Below, piece by piece: positions 18,836-28,016 of a DNA stretch of 64,000 nucleotides; positions within the stretch are counted from its first letter, which is position 1; each line of letters begins with the position of its first letter. The DNA lies in contig NZ_CP015163.1 of the NCBI RefSeq assembly GCF_003312875.1, forward strand, positions 2,480,001 through 2,544,000, written 5' to 3'. This DNA comes from Amycolatopsis albispora. Lineage in GTDB: Bacteria; Actinomycetota; Actinomycetes; Mycobacteriales; Pseudonocardiaceae. The position numbers and the translations under genes are program-made. The notes below the pieces were generated by a model, which had not been told where the DNA came from, searched no databases, and saw only the letters and a program-made list of their open reading frames with translations.

Positions 18836-20083
18836 ATGCCAGCTCGCGCGTCTTCGCTCCGGTCCTGGTTCCGCCGCGGCACGGTGTTCGCCGCCGCCGG
18901 ACTCCTCCTGCTGACCGCCGCTCCCGGCGCGTCCACCGCGCCGGAAGGGCGCACGGGCCCGGCGTGGGTCGGTTCGTGGACCACCGGGGTCACCGTCGCT
19001 TCGCCGGGAACCGGGCTGACCGGGTTCACCGACACCACGCTGCGCCAGGTGGTGCACCTTTCGGTCGGGGGCAGCGAACTCCGGCTGCGGTTGTCGAACG
19101 TGTTCGGCAGCTCCACGCTGCAGATCGGTGCCGCCACGGTCGCCCTGCAGCACGCCGAGGGCGGCTCCCGGGTGGACGAGGACACGCTGCGGCAGGTGCG
19201 CTTCGGCGGCGAGCGGACGACCACCATCCCGATCGGCGCGGAATGGGTGTCCGACCCGATCGACCTGACCGTGCCCGACGGCGCGAACCTGACCGTGTCC
19301 CTGCACCTGCCAGGGCCGACCGGGCCGCTCACCCAGCACCGCTCGGCGTTCGCCACGAACTGGACCACGCCCGGCAACGAAACCGCCGCCGAGGGCACCG
19401 GGTTCACCCCATTGGGTACTTCCTGGTTCCTGCTCGACGCGGTGGACGTGCGGACGGTGAGCGCGGGCTCGGCGGTGTTCTTCGGCGACTCGATCACCGA
19501 CGGCGCGATCACCACGGTGGACCGCAACCACCGCTACCCCGACCGGGTCGCCGAGCGCGTGCTGGCGAAACCGGAGCGGGCCGAGTACGGCGTGCTCAAC
19601 GCCGGCATCGGCGGCGCGCGGCTGCTCACCGAGCAGGGCCCGGCCGGGCAGAGCGCGATGACGCGGTTCGACCGCGACGTCAGCGGCCAGAGCGGGGTGC
19701 GCGCGGTGGTGCTGCTGCTGGGCATCAACGACATCGGCGGCACGCGGGGCGCGGTGCTCGCCGAGGACCTGATCTCGGTGCACCGGCAGTTCATCGCGCG
19801 GGCGAAGTCGCTGGGCCTGAAGGTGTACGGCGCGACGCTGCTGCCGTTCGAAGGCGCCGGGTACTACACCCCCGATGGCGAGGCGGACCGGCAGGCGCTC
19901 AACAAGTTCATCCGCACCTCCGGCGAGTACGACGGCGTGCTCGACTTCGACCGCGCCACCGCCGATCCCGCGCAGCCCACGCGCCTGCGGGCGGCCTACG
20001 ACTCCGGTGACCACCTCCACCCGAACGACGCGGGCATGGAGGCGATGGCCGCGGTGGTACCGGTCGACCGGCTGGTCCGCTAA
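18836..20083 (+). CDS. Secreted SGNH/GDSL-family hydrolase
   Basis: 415 residues with a signal peptide (RGTVFAAAGLLLLTAAPGAS). An N-terminal beta domain (PAWVGSWTTG, LRLRLSNVFG) precedes the SGNH domain: block I FFGDSITDG with the nucleophilic Ser, block II Gly in NAGIGG, block III LLLGINDIGG with Asn, and block V DHLHPND with Asp and His. This two-part layout is common in secreted actinobacterial esterases acting on lipids or acylated polysaccharides; substrate unknown. It is divergent from the J-domain gene and convergent with the deaminase gene, which overlaps its end by four bases. Confidence 0.92.
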   Translation: MPARASSLRSWFRRGTVFAAAGLLLLTAAPGASTAPEGRTGPAWVGSWTTGVTVASPGTGLTGFTDTTLRQVVHLSVGGSELRLRLSNVFGSSTLQIGAATVALQHAEGGSRVDEDTLRQVRFGGERTTTIPIGAEWVSDPIDLTVPDGANLTVSLHLPGPTGPLTQHRSAFATNWTTPGNETAAEGTGFTPLGTSWFLLDAVDVRTVSAGSAVFFGDSITDGAITTVDRNHRYPDRVAERVLAKPERAEYGVLNAGIGGARLLTEQGPAGQSAMTRFDRDVSGQSGVRAVVLLLGINDIGGTRGAVLAEDLISVHRQFIARAKSLGLKVYGATLLPFEGAGYYTPDGEADRQALNKFIRTSGEYDGVLDFDRATADPAQPTRLRAAYDSGDHLHPNDAGMEAMAAVVPVDRLVR

Positions 20084-20931
20084 CCGGCGATCACCGCGAC
20101 GATCCTGGTGCCGGGCGCGAACTTCCCTTGCCGCACGAGGTCGTACAGGCCGTACATCATCTTCGCCTCGTAGACGCGGTCGAGCGTGAGGCCGTGCTTC
20201 GCCTCGAATTCGCGGATGAATCCGGTCAGGGCGTTGTTCTGCTTGGCATAACCGCCGAAGTGGTAACCGAGTTCGATGCTCCAGTTGCCCGTCGCCTCGC
20301 CGAAAGCGGCGCGCTGGAGGCGGGCGACGTCGTCGCGGAGGAAGCCGCCGCCCTTGAGCACCGAGAATCCCAGCGCTTGCCGATCGGCGGGCAACGCGCG
20401 CGCGATTCCGGCCAGGGTGCCGCCGGTGCCGCAAGCACAGCAGACCACGTCGTACGCGAAATCCAACTCAGCCACGATTTCGGTGCAGCCGCGGACGCCG
20501 AGCGCATTGCTGCCGCCTTCGGGGATCAAATGGAATTCACCGAAACGCGCCCGCAATCCGGCGAGGAACTCCGGGTCGTTCTTCGCCCGGTAGGTGGTGC
20601 GGTCGAGGTAGTGCAACTCCATTCCGCGTGCCACCGCGTAGGCCAGGGTTTCGTTGAGCGGCAGGTGTTCTTCGCCGCGGATGAAACCCGTGGTGCGCAG
20701 GCCGAACCGGGCGCCCGCCGCGGCGACCGCCCGGATGTGATGGGAATACGCGCCGCCGAAGGTGACCACCGCACCGCATTCCCGTGCCGCTTCGATGTTG
20801 CCCTTGAGCTTGCGCCACTTGTTGCCGGGGAATTCGGGATGGATGAGGTCGTCGCGTTTGAGGAAAACCGTGACGCCGGTGAGCAGTTCGTCGCGGAGTT
20901 CGGTGACCGGCGACGGGAGCCGTGGCTTCAC
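20080..20931 (-). CDS. PLP-dependent D-cysteine desulfhydrase / ACC deaminase family enzyme
   Basis: 283 residues of the fold-type II PLP family. The PLP lysine lies in EFPGNKWRKLKGN (about residues 33-45), followed by FGGAYSHHIRAVAAAG, the cofactor loop, and CACGTGGTLAG, the phosphate-binding Gly-rich loop. These match D-cysteine desulfhydrase and 1-aminocyclopropane-1-carboxylate deaminase proteins, which cleave their substrate to ammonia and an oxoacid; the two cannot be separated by eye. The GTG start overlaps the MFS stop by four bases (GTGA), so it is translationally coupled to that transporter and may act on the same compound. Confidence 0.88.
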   Translation of the reverse strand: MKPRLPSPVTELRDELLTGVTVFLKRDDLIHPEFPGNKWRKLKGNIEAARECGAVVTFGGAYSHHIRAVAAAGARFGLRTTGFIRGEEHLPLNETLAYAVARGMELHYLDRTTYRAKNDPEFLAGLRARFGEFHLIPEGGSNALGVRGCTEIVAELDFAYDVVCCACGTGGTLAGIARALPADRQALGFSVLKGGGFLRDDVARLQRAAFGEATGNWSIELGYHFGGYAKQNNALTGFIREFEAKHGLTLDRVYEAKMMYGLYDLVRQGKFAPGTRIVAVIAG

Positions 20932-22292
20932 CCGCGCCACAACCGCCGGTACAGCACGAGCGACGCGACACCGAACGCGGCGAGCAGGGCGAAGGCCCAG
21001 GCCAGCGCGCCGGTCGCGGGGAGGCCGAGCGAACGGGCCAGCGAATAGGTACCGCCGCCGACGAACCCGGCGATGGCGGTGGCCGAGACCTCGGCGAACG
21101 CGACCGCGGTCGCCACCGGGAGCACCCGATCGGACGGCAGGTCGTCCATCGCCGAAGCGGAAAACCGCGGATAGGCGATGCCCATCCCCATGCCGGCGAC
21201 GAACCAGCCGCCGATCAGCACGGCCAGCGCCGGGGTGCCGCCGATGGCCACCTGCGTGAGCAGCGCGGCGAGCAAGCCGAGCGTGGTCAGGATGAGCCCG
21301 GTCACCTGCGGTTTCGGGCGCAGGTGGTCGAACAGTTCCGGTTTGAACCCGGTCAGCGCCCAGGCGAGCAGCCCGGCGCCGACGGCCGTGGTCCCGGCGA
21401 CGATGCCGTGCCCGAGCCCGGTGATCGCGGCGAGCGAAACGATGCCCGCGCCGCCGAAGAAGCACAGCGACAGCAGGTGCAGCAGCGTGACCTTGCCGAG
21501 CCGCACCGGTTCCGGCCCGATCTGGAGCCGGAGGATCCGCAGGCTCGCGACCATGGCGAGCAGGCAGCCACCGGCCAGCAGGGCGATCCCGGCGCCACCA
21601 CGCGGCACGGTGGCCGTGGTCGCCAGCAGCAGCCCGCCCAGCAGCGCGGCCGACCAGAGCGGCGACGGCGGCACCGACGTGCTGCGCTTCCACGGCACCA
21701 GGCCGATCTGCCTGCCGATCAGGAACCGCCCGGTGAGCACCAGCACCGCGGGCCAGGCGAGCGCGGCCCGCCAGCCCCAGGCGACGGTGACCGCGGAGTT
21801 GATCACCGGGCCGATCATCGACGGCAGCAGCCACATCATCGCGAACAGCCCGTAGACGCGCGTGCGTTCCTTGTCCTCGAACAGGCCGCCGAGAATCGAC
21901 AGCCCGAATCCGGCGAGCATGCCGCCCGCCATTCCGCGCACCACGGAACCGGCCAGGATCATCGGCATCACCACCGCGCCGACCGACAACACCGTGCCCA
22001 CCACGTACAGCCCGGTCGCCGTGGTCAGCAGGCCGAGCGGCCGCAGCCGCGCGAACGGCGCGGTCCCCAGTGCCAGCACCAGGATCTGGGTGAAGGAACC
22101 GGCGGCGAGCGTGGCGCCGTACAGGCTGGTGCCGTGCAGTTCCGCCGCGGCGATCGGCAGCACCGAAGAATAGGAAATGCTCTGGACGGCTCCGCCGAAT
22201 TCGGTGAACAGCAGCGCGATCAGCAACCAGCCACGGCGTCCCGAGAAAATCGCCCGCAGGCTGGTGCCCTCGGTGACCTGCTTCTGCCCCAT
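20928..22292 (-). CDS. MFS transporter
   Basis: 454 residues with about 12-14 hydrophobic segments and an ATG preceded by GGAGG. Segments such as LAGSVVRGMAGGMLAGFGLS and MWLLPSMIGPVINSA are typical of the DHA2-like multidrug/metabolite exporters; YSSVLPIAAAELHG corresponds to the start of TM1-2. It forms a two-gene unit with the PLP desulfhydrase/deaminase downstream (four-base overlap), which makes export of an amino-acid-like compound or its product a reasonable guess. Confidence 0.9.
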   Translation of the reverse strand: MGQKQVTEGTSLRAIFSGRRGWLLIALLFTEFGGAVQSISYSSVLPIAAAELHGTSLYGATLAAGSFTQILVLALGTAPFARLRPLGLLTTATGLYVVGTVLSVGAVVMPMILAGSVVRGMAGGMLAGFGLSILGGLFEDKERTRVYGLFAMMWLLPSMIGPVINSAVTVAWGWRAALAWPAVLVLTGRFLIGRQIGLVPWKRSTSVPPSPLWSAALLGGLLLATTATVPRGGAGIALLAGGCLLAMVASLRILRLQIGPEPVRLGKVTLLHLLSLCFFGGAGIVSLAAITGLGHGIVAGTTAVGAGLLAWALTGFKPELFDHLRPKPQVTGLILTTLGLLAALLTQVAIGGTPALAVLIGGWFVAGMGMGIAYPRFSASAMDDLPSDRVLPVATAVAFAEVSATAIAGFVGGGTYSLARSLGLPATGALAWAFALLAAFGVASLVLYRRLWRG

Positions 22293-22379
22293 GGTCCTCC
22301 ATCGTGCCCGACGAAGCGCACGCGGGGCAGGGCCGGGGGTCGCCCGGCCCTGCCCCTCTGCTTCCCGCGGACGCCGTTG

Positions 22380-23642
22380 TCAGGCGGGAATGTTCCATTT
22401 CTGGTTGGCCGCGCCGGTGCAGGTCCAGATCTGCGTCCTGGTGCCGTTCGCGGCGTTTCCGCCGATCACGTCCAGGCACTTGTCCGCGGCGATGTTCACG
22501 ATGTCCTTCGCCGCCGGGGTGGCCCAGCGCTGCGCGCCGGTGCCGTTGCAGTCCCACAACTGCACCACCGCGCCATCCGCGGTGGATCCGCCGGAGACGT
22601 CCAGGCACTTGCCGAGCGCGCGGATGCTGCCGTCACCGGCGATCGTCCAGTGCTGCGCGGCGTTGCCGTTGCAGTCGGTGATCTGGACCGGGGTGCCGTT
22701 GGCGGTGTTCGCGCCCGCCACGTCGAGGCACTTGCCGCCGAGACCGGTGATCTGGCCGCCGGAACCACCGCCGCCGCTGGTCACCCGCACGTAGTCGACC
22801 AGCAGCTGGTTCGGGAACGGCGTGCTGCCGTCCGGATCTCCCGGCCAGTACCCGCCGACGGCGAGGTTGAGGATCATGAAGAACGGGTGGTCGAACACCC
22901 AGCGATGGCCGTTCAGATCGGCGGGCGTGCGCGTCTGGTAGACGTTGCCGTCCACCGACCAGGTGATCCGGTTCGGCGCCCAGTCGATGGCGAAGGTGTG
23001 GAAGGCGTCGGCGAACCGGCCGCCGATCGAGTACCCGGCACCGATGCCGCCCGCGCCCGAATAGCCCGGACCGTGGAGCGTGCCGTGCACGGTGGACGGC
23101 TCGAACCCGACGTTCTCCATGACGTCGATCTCGCCGGATTCCGGCCAGCCGACGCTGCCCAGGTTGTCGCCCAGCAACCAGAACGCCGGCCACATCCCCT
23201 GACCGTGTGACATCTTGATGCGGGCTTCGAACCGGCCGTACGCCTGGGTGAACCTGCCCGCGGTGTTGAGCCGCGCGGAGGTGTACTCGCACCGGCCGTA
23301 CCAGCACTGGTAGTTGCCGGGGTTTTCGCGGCGCGCGGTGATCACCAGGTTGCCCTGGCCGTCGTGGACGGCGTTGCTGGTGCTGTTCGTGTAGTACTGC
23401 CGCTCGTGGTTGTTGACGTTGTCACCGGTTTCCAGCTGCCACTTGCCGCCGTCGACCGGCGTGCCCGCCGGGAGGTTGAACTCGTCGGCGAAGGTGGTGG
23501 CGAGCGGGGTCGCGGCGGGGACTGGGCTGCCGCCCGCCGGGGCGGCGACGGCCAGGCTGGCGCCCGCGGCGACGGCGAGCACCGCGGCGGCCCAGCGGCC
23601 GGATCTGCGTTTGCCGGGGAGATTACGGGGAAGGACGGACAT
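22380..23642 (-). CDS. Secreted GH16 endo-beta-1,3-glucanase with ricin-type CBM13
   Basis: 420 residues. The ATG at 23642 has GAAAGG at good distance and begins a basic signal peptide (GKRRSGRWAAAVLAVAAGAS). The GH16 catalytic motif E-x-D-x-x-E is intact in GEIDVMENVG (about residue 170), preceded by WPAFWLLGDN. After a Gly/Ser linker, a beta-trefoil CBM13 shows repeats of the GKCLDV / Q-x-W pattern (GGKCLDVAGANTANG, GKCLDVSGGSTADG, DKCLDVIGGNAANG). It should cut laminarin-type or fungal wall beta-glucan outside the cell. It stands alone and is divergent from the universal stress protein gene. Confidence 0.95.
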   Translation of the reverse strand: MSVLPRNLPGKRRSGRWAAAVLAVAAGASLAVAAPAGGSPVPAATPLATTFADEFNLPAGTPVDGGKWQLETGDNVNNHERQYYTNSTSNAVHDGQGNLVITARRENPGNYQCWYGRCEYTSARLNTAGRFTQAYGRFEARIKMSHGQGMWPAFWLLGDNLGSVGWPESGEIDVMENVGFEPSTVHGTLHGPGYSGAGGIGAGYSIGGRFADAFHTFAIDWAPNRITWSVDGNVYQTRTPADLNGHRWVFDHPFFMILNLAVGGYWPGDPDGSTPFPNQLLVDYVRVTSGGGGSGGQITGLGGKCLDVAGANTANGTPVQITDCNGNAAQHWTIAGDGSIRALGKCLDVSGGSTADGAVVQLWDCNGTGAQRWATPAAKDIVNIAADKCLDVIGGNAANGTRTQIWTCTGAANQKWNIPA

Positions 23643-23846
23643 CGCGCACACCTTTCGCTGCGGTGGCACTACCGGTGGGGGACCGAACGGGGGAAGGGAG
23701 TGCAGGCCACCGCCCGCGTGAGGCGACGATGCCTGCGCGAATCACTTTTGCCGTGATTGGCGAAAGTATGCGTGGTTCATGCGAAACCCGCAAGGCTCCG
23801 GTCGGTTACTTGCCCCCGCGTGCGCCAGGCGTACGGTGAGCACACC

Positions 23847-24326
23847 ATGAACAGCGAGGCGCGCATCCTGATCGGCTTCGACGGCACGCCCACCGCGGAA
23901 CACGCGATCCGCGAGGCGGCCAGGCTGCTCGGCGCCCGGCGCGCGCTGGTGGTCACCGTCTGGGAGGCCGGGCAGGCGTTCTCCCCGCTGAACCTGCCGA
24001 TCAGCGGGCTCGAAGGCGCGCCGGTCACGGTGGACGTCCGCACCGGCCTCGAAGTGGACCAAGCCGCCTACGAAACCGCGCGGCAGCTGGCCAGGGCGGG
24101 TGCCCGGCTGGCCGTGGAGCACGGCTTCGACGCCACCGGGCACGCGGTGGCCGACGACGTCACCGTCGCCGACACCCTGGTGCGGCTGGCCGCGGAAACC
24201 GGCGCGGCCGCCGTGGTGGTCGGCGCGCACCGGCACGGCGGGCTCAGCAAGCTGCTGCTCGGCAGCACCTCGTCGGCCGTGATCGAGCGGGCGGGCTGCC
24301 CGGTGGTCGTGATCCGCGGCGAATGA
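23847..24326 (+). CDS. Universal stress protein (UspA family)
   Basis: 159 residues, one Usp domain. It starts MNSEARILIGFDGTPTAEHA and ends with the ATP-binding signature G-x2-G-x9-G(S/T) in GAHRHGGLSKLLLGSTSSAV followed by CPVVVIRG. ATP-binding Usp proteins act as stress or dormancy-related sensors in actinobacteria. TACGGT at 23832-23837 may be its -10 element. It is a single gene. Confidence 0.93.
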   Translation: MNSEARILIGFDGTPTAEHAIREAARLLGARRALVVTVWEAGQAFSPLNLPISGLEGAPVTVDVRTGLEVDQAAYETARQLARAGARLAVEHGFDATGHAVADDVTVADTLVRLAAETGAAAVVVGAHRHGGLSKLLLGSTSSAVIERAGCPVVVIRGE

Positions 24327-24332
24327 CCCCGC

Positions 24333-24530
24333 TCAGGCGCTGAGCAGGCGGGTTTCGGTTTCGGCGCAGGTGCAGCCGCCGTTGAGGCTCTGGCAGTCGA
24401 TGATCAGCAGGTGGCGGGCCCGGCCCAGATCGGCGCACCCCGGCTCGGTGCACTCCGCCGAGAACTCGGCGTGCAGCACCAGGGTGCCGTGGCAGTGGTC
24501 GAGACCCGCGGAACAGGTCGCGCATTCCAT
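24333..24530 (-). CDS. Small Cys-rich conserved-type protein
   Basis: 65 residues from an ATG with AAGGA four bases upstream. It carries nine cysteines or histidines in pairs (CATCSAGLDHCHG near the N-terminus, CTEPGCADL in the middle, GGCTCAE at the end), a pattern that suggests a small metal-binding (zinc) protein. No catalytic motif is seen and I cannot name a family. The open frame extends far upstream over the Ku gene, but the start at 24530 leaves 56 bases between the two genes. Confidence 0.65.
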   Translation of the reverse strand: MECATCSAGLDHCHGTLVLHAEFSAECTEPGCADLGRARHLLIIDCQSLNGGCTCAETETRLLSA

Positions 24531-24586
24531 CGTTCCTTGGTACCACTCCGGCGCGCGCGGGTCCGCGACCACCTCGCGGCGTGTCG

Positions 24587-25450
24587 TCAGGCGCTCTTCT
24601 TCTTCGCCGTGGTCTTGCGCTTCGGCTTCTCGGTGCTCGCCGTGGTCGCCGTGGTTTCCGTGTCGGCCTTCCGGCTCTTCTTCGCCTCGCTGACGCTGGC
24701 CTGCAGCGCGGCCATCAGGTCGACGACCTCGCCCTCCTCGGCGGGTGCCGCGACCGTGGTGGTCTCCTTGCCCGCGGCCTTCGCCTCGATCAGTGCTTCG
24801 AGCGCCTCGCGGTAGTGGTCGCGGTACTTGTCCTGCTCGAACACCGGCTCGGACAGCGAGTCGATCAGCGAACCGGCCATGGCCAGCTCCTGGTCGCGGA
24901 TCTGCGGCGGCTCCTCGTTCAGGAACGGGAAGTCGGCGGCCCGCACCTCGTCCGGCCACAGCATGGTGGTCATCACCAGCACGTCACCGATCACCCGCAG
25001 CAGCGCCAGCGACTCGCGCTGGCGGACCGCCACCTTGGCGATCGCCACGTGACCGGACTTGTGCAGCGCGTCGCGCAGCAGCACGTACGGCTTCGCCATC
25101 GACTTCTGCGGTTCGAGGTAGTAGGTGCGGTCGAAGTAGATCGGGTCGATCGACTCCAGCGGCACGAACTCCACCACGTCGATGGACTTCGAAGTGGACA
25201 GCGGCAGCTCGGCGAGGTCGCTGTCGGTGATCACCACCATCTCGCCGTCGTCCAGCTCGTACCCCTTGGCGATCTCGCTGTAGGGCACCTCTTTGCCGTC
25301 GATCGTGCAGAACCGCTTGTACTGGATGCGGCCGCCGTCCTCCTCGTGCACCTGCCGCAGGGAGACGTTCTTGTTCTCCGTGGCCGCGTACAGGTGGATC
25401 GGGATGGTGACCAGCCCGAAGGACACCGAGCCCTTCCACATCGCGCGCAT
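24587..25450 (-). CDS. ku: Non-homologous end-joining protein Ku
   Basis: 287 residues. MRAMWKGSVSFGLVTIPIHL and the following KNVSLRQVHEEDGGRIQYK are the hallmark of bacterial Ku; the core ring domain runs to about residue 250 and is followed by a Lys-rich tail (PKRKTTAKKKSA) that helps DNA threading in mycobacterial and Streptomyces Ku. It binds double-strand ends and recruits ligase LigD; no ligD gene is in this window. Start at the first ATG of the two in MRAM, with GGAGGGG upstream. Single gene, divergent from the TetR gene. Confidence 0.96.
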   Translation of the reverse strand: MRAMWKGSVSFGLVTIPIHLYAATENKNVSLRQVHEEDGGRIQYKRFCTIDGKEVPYSEIAKGYELDDGEMVVITDSDLAELPLSTSKSIDVVEFVPLESIDPIYFDRTYYLEPQKSMAKPYVLLRDALHKSGHVAIAKVAVRQRESLALLRVIGDVLVMTTMLWPDEVRAADFPFLNEEPPQIRDQELAMAGSLIDSLSEPVFEQDKYRDHYREALEALIEAKAAGKETTTVAAPAEEGEVVDLMAALQASVSEAKKSRKADTETTATTASTEKPKRKTTAKKKSA

Positions 25451-25576
25451 CGTTTCCCAACCCCTCCACAACGACCGGACGGCACAGCTGTCGCTCAACG
25501 TTACGCCGTCAGGGGGTCCCGGCGGAACCTCCTGATCACCATGCGTGTTCCAGGTCCCGGGCATGCCTTTTTCACG

Positions 25577-25582
25577 TACCAT
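25577..25582 (+). promoter_or_regulatory. -10 element of a probably leaderless tetR transcript
   Basis: TACCAT sits seven bases before the GTG at 25590, fitting transcription that starts at the start codon. It argues against the ATG at 25563, which would lie upstream of the transcript start. Confidence 0.45.
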
Positions 25583-25589
25583 CGCTACC

Positions 25590-26264
25590 GTGGACACGCG
25601 AACGTCGATACTCACCGCCGCGGCCGACCTGCTGGCCGCTTCCCCGGTGTCCGATGTGTCCACTCGCGCGGTCTGCGAGGCGGCCGGGGTCGGCGCACCC
25701 ACGCTGTACCGCCATTTCGGGGACAAGGAAGGCCTGCTCTCGGCCGTCGTCGACCACGGCTTCGAGCGGTACCTGGCCGGGAAGCGCGCCGCGAAGGCGT
25801 CGGACGACCCGGTGCGGGACCTGCGCGACGGCTGGGACAGCCACGTCCAGTTCGCCGTGCGGAACCCGGCTTTCTACCGCCTGATGCACTCGCCGGCGGT
25901 GACCACGCCCCCGGAGGCGGCGGCCGAGGCGATGCGGTTGCTGACCGGCGTGCTCGAGCGGTGCGCGGCGGCGGGCAGGCTGCGCGTGCCGCCGCCGATC
26001 GCCGCGCAGATGGTGATGTCGGCCAACGTCGGCTTCGCGCTGATGGTGCTCAGCCAGCCGGAGTCCTTCGACACGGCGAACTCGGCGCGGGTGCGCGACG
26101 CCATCCACGCGGCCATCCTGACCCGCGACCCGGCCCCGGAAACCGGCAGCGGTGAGATCGCGGCCGCGGCCACCCGCCTGGCCGCGCTCCTGCCGTCCAC
26201 TTCGGACTCCCTCTCCCCCGCCGAAACCGCCCTGCTCCGCGAATGGCTCACCCGCCTGGCCTGA
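25590..26264 (+). CDS. TetR family transcriptional regulator
   Basis: 224 residues from the GTG (MDTRTSILTAAADLL). The helix-turn-helix reads VSTRAVCEAAGVGAPTLYRHF (split: VCEAAGVGAPTLYRHFGDK, about residues 30-50). The ligand-binding half is the usual variable helical bundle. The next genes on the same strand are an ABC transporter and a two-component system, 123 bp away, which are plausible targets. An alternative ATG at 25563 adds nine residues but would lie upstream of the predicted leaderless transcript. Confidence 0.9.
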   Translation: MDTRTSILTAAADLLAASPVSDVSTRAVCEAAGVGAPTLYRHFGDKEGLLSAVVDHGFERYLAGKRAAKASDDPVRDLRDGWDSHVQFAVRNPAFYRLMHSPAVTTPPEAAAEAMRLLTGVLERCAAAGRLRVPPPIAAQMVMSANVGFALMVLSQPESFDTANSARVRDAIHAAILTRDPAPETGSGEIAAAATRLAALLPSTSDSLSPAETALLREWLTRLA

Positions 26265-26387
26265 ACCGGTGTCCTCCCCGGGTCGTAGGCGCAGCTCCTC
26301 TCCCGGGACGACCAGGTGCGGCTCGCGCGCCGACGTGCGGGAGCCGCGCACGCGGCACGGTGGTCGTCGAGGCGGAAAGGAGCTTCG

Positions 26388-27287
26388 ATGATCGAGACCA
26401 CCGGGCTGACCAAGCGGTACGGCCCGAAGAAGGCGGTGGACGACCTGTCGTTCACCGTGCGGCCCGGCCGGGTAACCGGGTTCCTCGGGCCGAACGGCGC
26501 GGGCAAGTCCACCACGATGCGCATCATCCTGGGCCTGGACCGGCCCGAATCCGGGCGCGCGCTGGTGAACGGGCGGCCCTACCGGGACCTCAAGCACCCG
26601 CTGCGCACGGTCGGCGCCCTGCTCGACGCGCGCTGGGTGCACCCGCAGCGCTCGGCGCGCGCCCACCTGGAGTGGCTGGCCGCGGCCAACGGCATTCCCC
26701 GCACGCGTGCGGCCGAGGTGCTCGACATGGTCGGGCTGACCGAGGTCGCCGGCAAGCGCGCGGGCGGGTTCTCGCTGGGCATGTCGCAGCGGCTCGGCAT
26801 CGCCACGGCCATCCTGGGTGATCCCGGGGTGCTGCTGTTCGACGAGCCGGTGAACGGGCTCGACCCGGAAGGTGTGCTGTGGGTGCGGAAGTTCCTGCAC
26901 CGGCTGGCCGGCGAGGGGCGCACCGTGCTGGTGTCCAGCCACCTGCTCGCCGAGATGGCGCTGACCGCGCAGGACCTGGTGGTGATCGGCAAGGGCAGGC
27001 TGATCGCGCAGTGCGCCACCGACGAGTTCATCAGCCGCGCCGCGGAGAACGTGGTGCGGGTGCGCACGCCGCGCACCGACCTGCTCGGGGCCGTGCTCGG
27101 CGGCGAACGCACGGCATACGCCCGCGACGGCGACGCCCTGCTGGTGTCCGGAATGGACAGTGCACGGCTCGGCGAGCTGGCCTTCGACAACGGGATCGCC
27201 CTGCACGAGCTGAGCCCGCAACGCGGCTCGCTGGAAGAGGCGTTCCTCCGGCTGACCGGTGACGCGGTCGAATACCAGGCGGTCTGA
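26388..27287 (+). CDS. ABC transporter ATP-binding protein (export-type)
   Basis: 299 residues with AAAGGAG before the ATG. Walker A GPNGAGKST, signature FSLGMSQRLGIA and Walker B VLLFDEPVNGLDP are all intact. SSHLLAEM and the C-terminal extension are those of the DrrA/CcmA/BcrA-like exporters, which pair with one small permease. It works with the permease that starts three bases after its stop; the sensor kinase and response regulator just downstream suggest control by a cell-envelope or antibiotic signal. Confidence 0.94.
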   Translation: MIETTGLTKRYGPKKAVDDLSFTVRPGRVTGFLGPNGAGKSTTMRIILGLDRPESGRALVNGRPYRDLKHPLRTVGALLDARWVHPQRSARAHLEWLAAANGIPRTRAAEVLDMVGLTEVAGKRAGGFSLGMSQRLGIATAILGDPGVLLFDEPVNGLDPEGVLWVRKFLHRLAGEGRTVLVSSHLLAEMALTAQDLVVIGKGRLIAQCATDEFISRAAENVVRVRTPRTDLLGAVLGGERTAYARDGDALLVSGMDSARLGELAFDNGIALHELSPQRGSLEEAFLRLTGDAVEYQAV

Positions 27288-27290
27288 ACC

Positions 27291-28004
27291 ATGAACCTGC
27301 TCGCTTCCGAACGCATCAAGCTGCTCTCCACCCGCTCGCCGTGGTGGTGCCTCGTCGCCGCCTTCGTGCTGGTGGTGGGCACCGCCGGGCTGATGGCGGC
27401 CGCCGGGGACAGCGAACTGACCGTGCCGGCCACGCAGAACGGCACCAAGCTCGCGCTGGCCGTGGTGGTGGTGCTCGCCGCGCTGGCGGTGACCACGGAG
27501 TACCGCTTCGGCACCATCCGCGCCACCTTCCAGGCCGAACCGGCCCGCGGCCCGGCGCTGGCCGCCAAGGCGGTGGTGGTGGCCGTGGCCGCCGGGCTGG
27601 CCGGGCTGCTCGCCGGGCCCGCCGCGTGGCTGACCGCCGAACTGCTGGCGCCGGACCGGACCGCGGCGCTGGCCGCGGGCGGCGACTGGCGCACCGTGCT
27701 CGGCTCCGGCCCGCTGTACGCGGTCTCGGCGGTGGTCGCGGTCGCCGTCGGGATCCTGTTGCGCCAGACCGCCGGTGCGCTCGCCCTGCTGCTGGTCTGG
27801 GTGCTGCAGGGCGAGATGCTGCTCGGCCTGATCCCGGAGTTCGGCCCGGCCGTGCGCGACTGGCTGCCGTTCCGCGCGGGGGCGCAGTTCGTCAGCGCCG
27901 ACGGCGGCCCGCTCGGGCACTGGGGCTCGCTCGGCTACTTCGCCACCTTCGCGGTGGCCCTGCTCGCCATCGCGATTTCGGTCGCGAAGCGGCGGGACGC
28001 GTAG
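27291..28004 (+). CDS. ABC transporter permease
   Basis: 237 residues with about six transmembrane segments (WWCLVAAFVLVVGTAGLM, LALAVVVVLAALAVT, VVVAVAAGLAGLLAGPA, SAVVAVAVGILL, ALALLLVWVLQGEMLL, FATFAVALLAIAISVA). Its start is only three bases after the ATPase stop, so it depends on the upstream translation. It forms the membrane half of the exporter; substrate unknown. Confidence 0.9.
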   Translation: MNLLASERIKLLSTRSPWWCLVAAFVLVVGTAGLMAAAGDSELTVPATQNGTKLALAVVVVLAALAVTTEYRFGTIRATFQAEPARGPALAAKAVVVAVAAGLAGLLAGPAAWLTAELLAPDRTAALAAGGDWRTVLGSGPLYAVSAVVAVAVGILLRQTAGALALLLVWVLQGEMLLGLIPEFGPAVRDWLPFRAGAQFVSADGGPLGHWGSLGYFATFAVALLAIAISVAKRRDA

Positions 28005-28016
28005 TTAGGTAGCCGG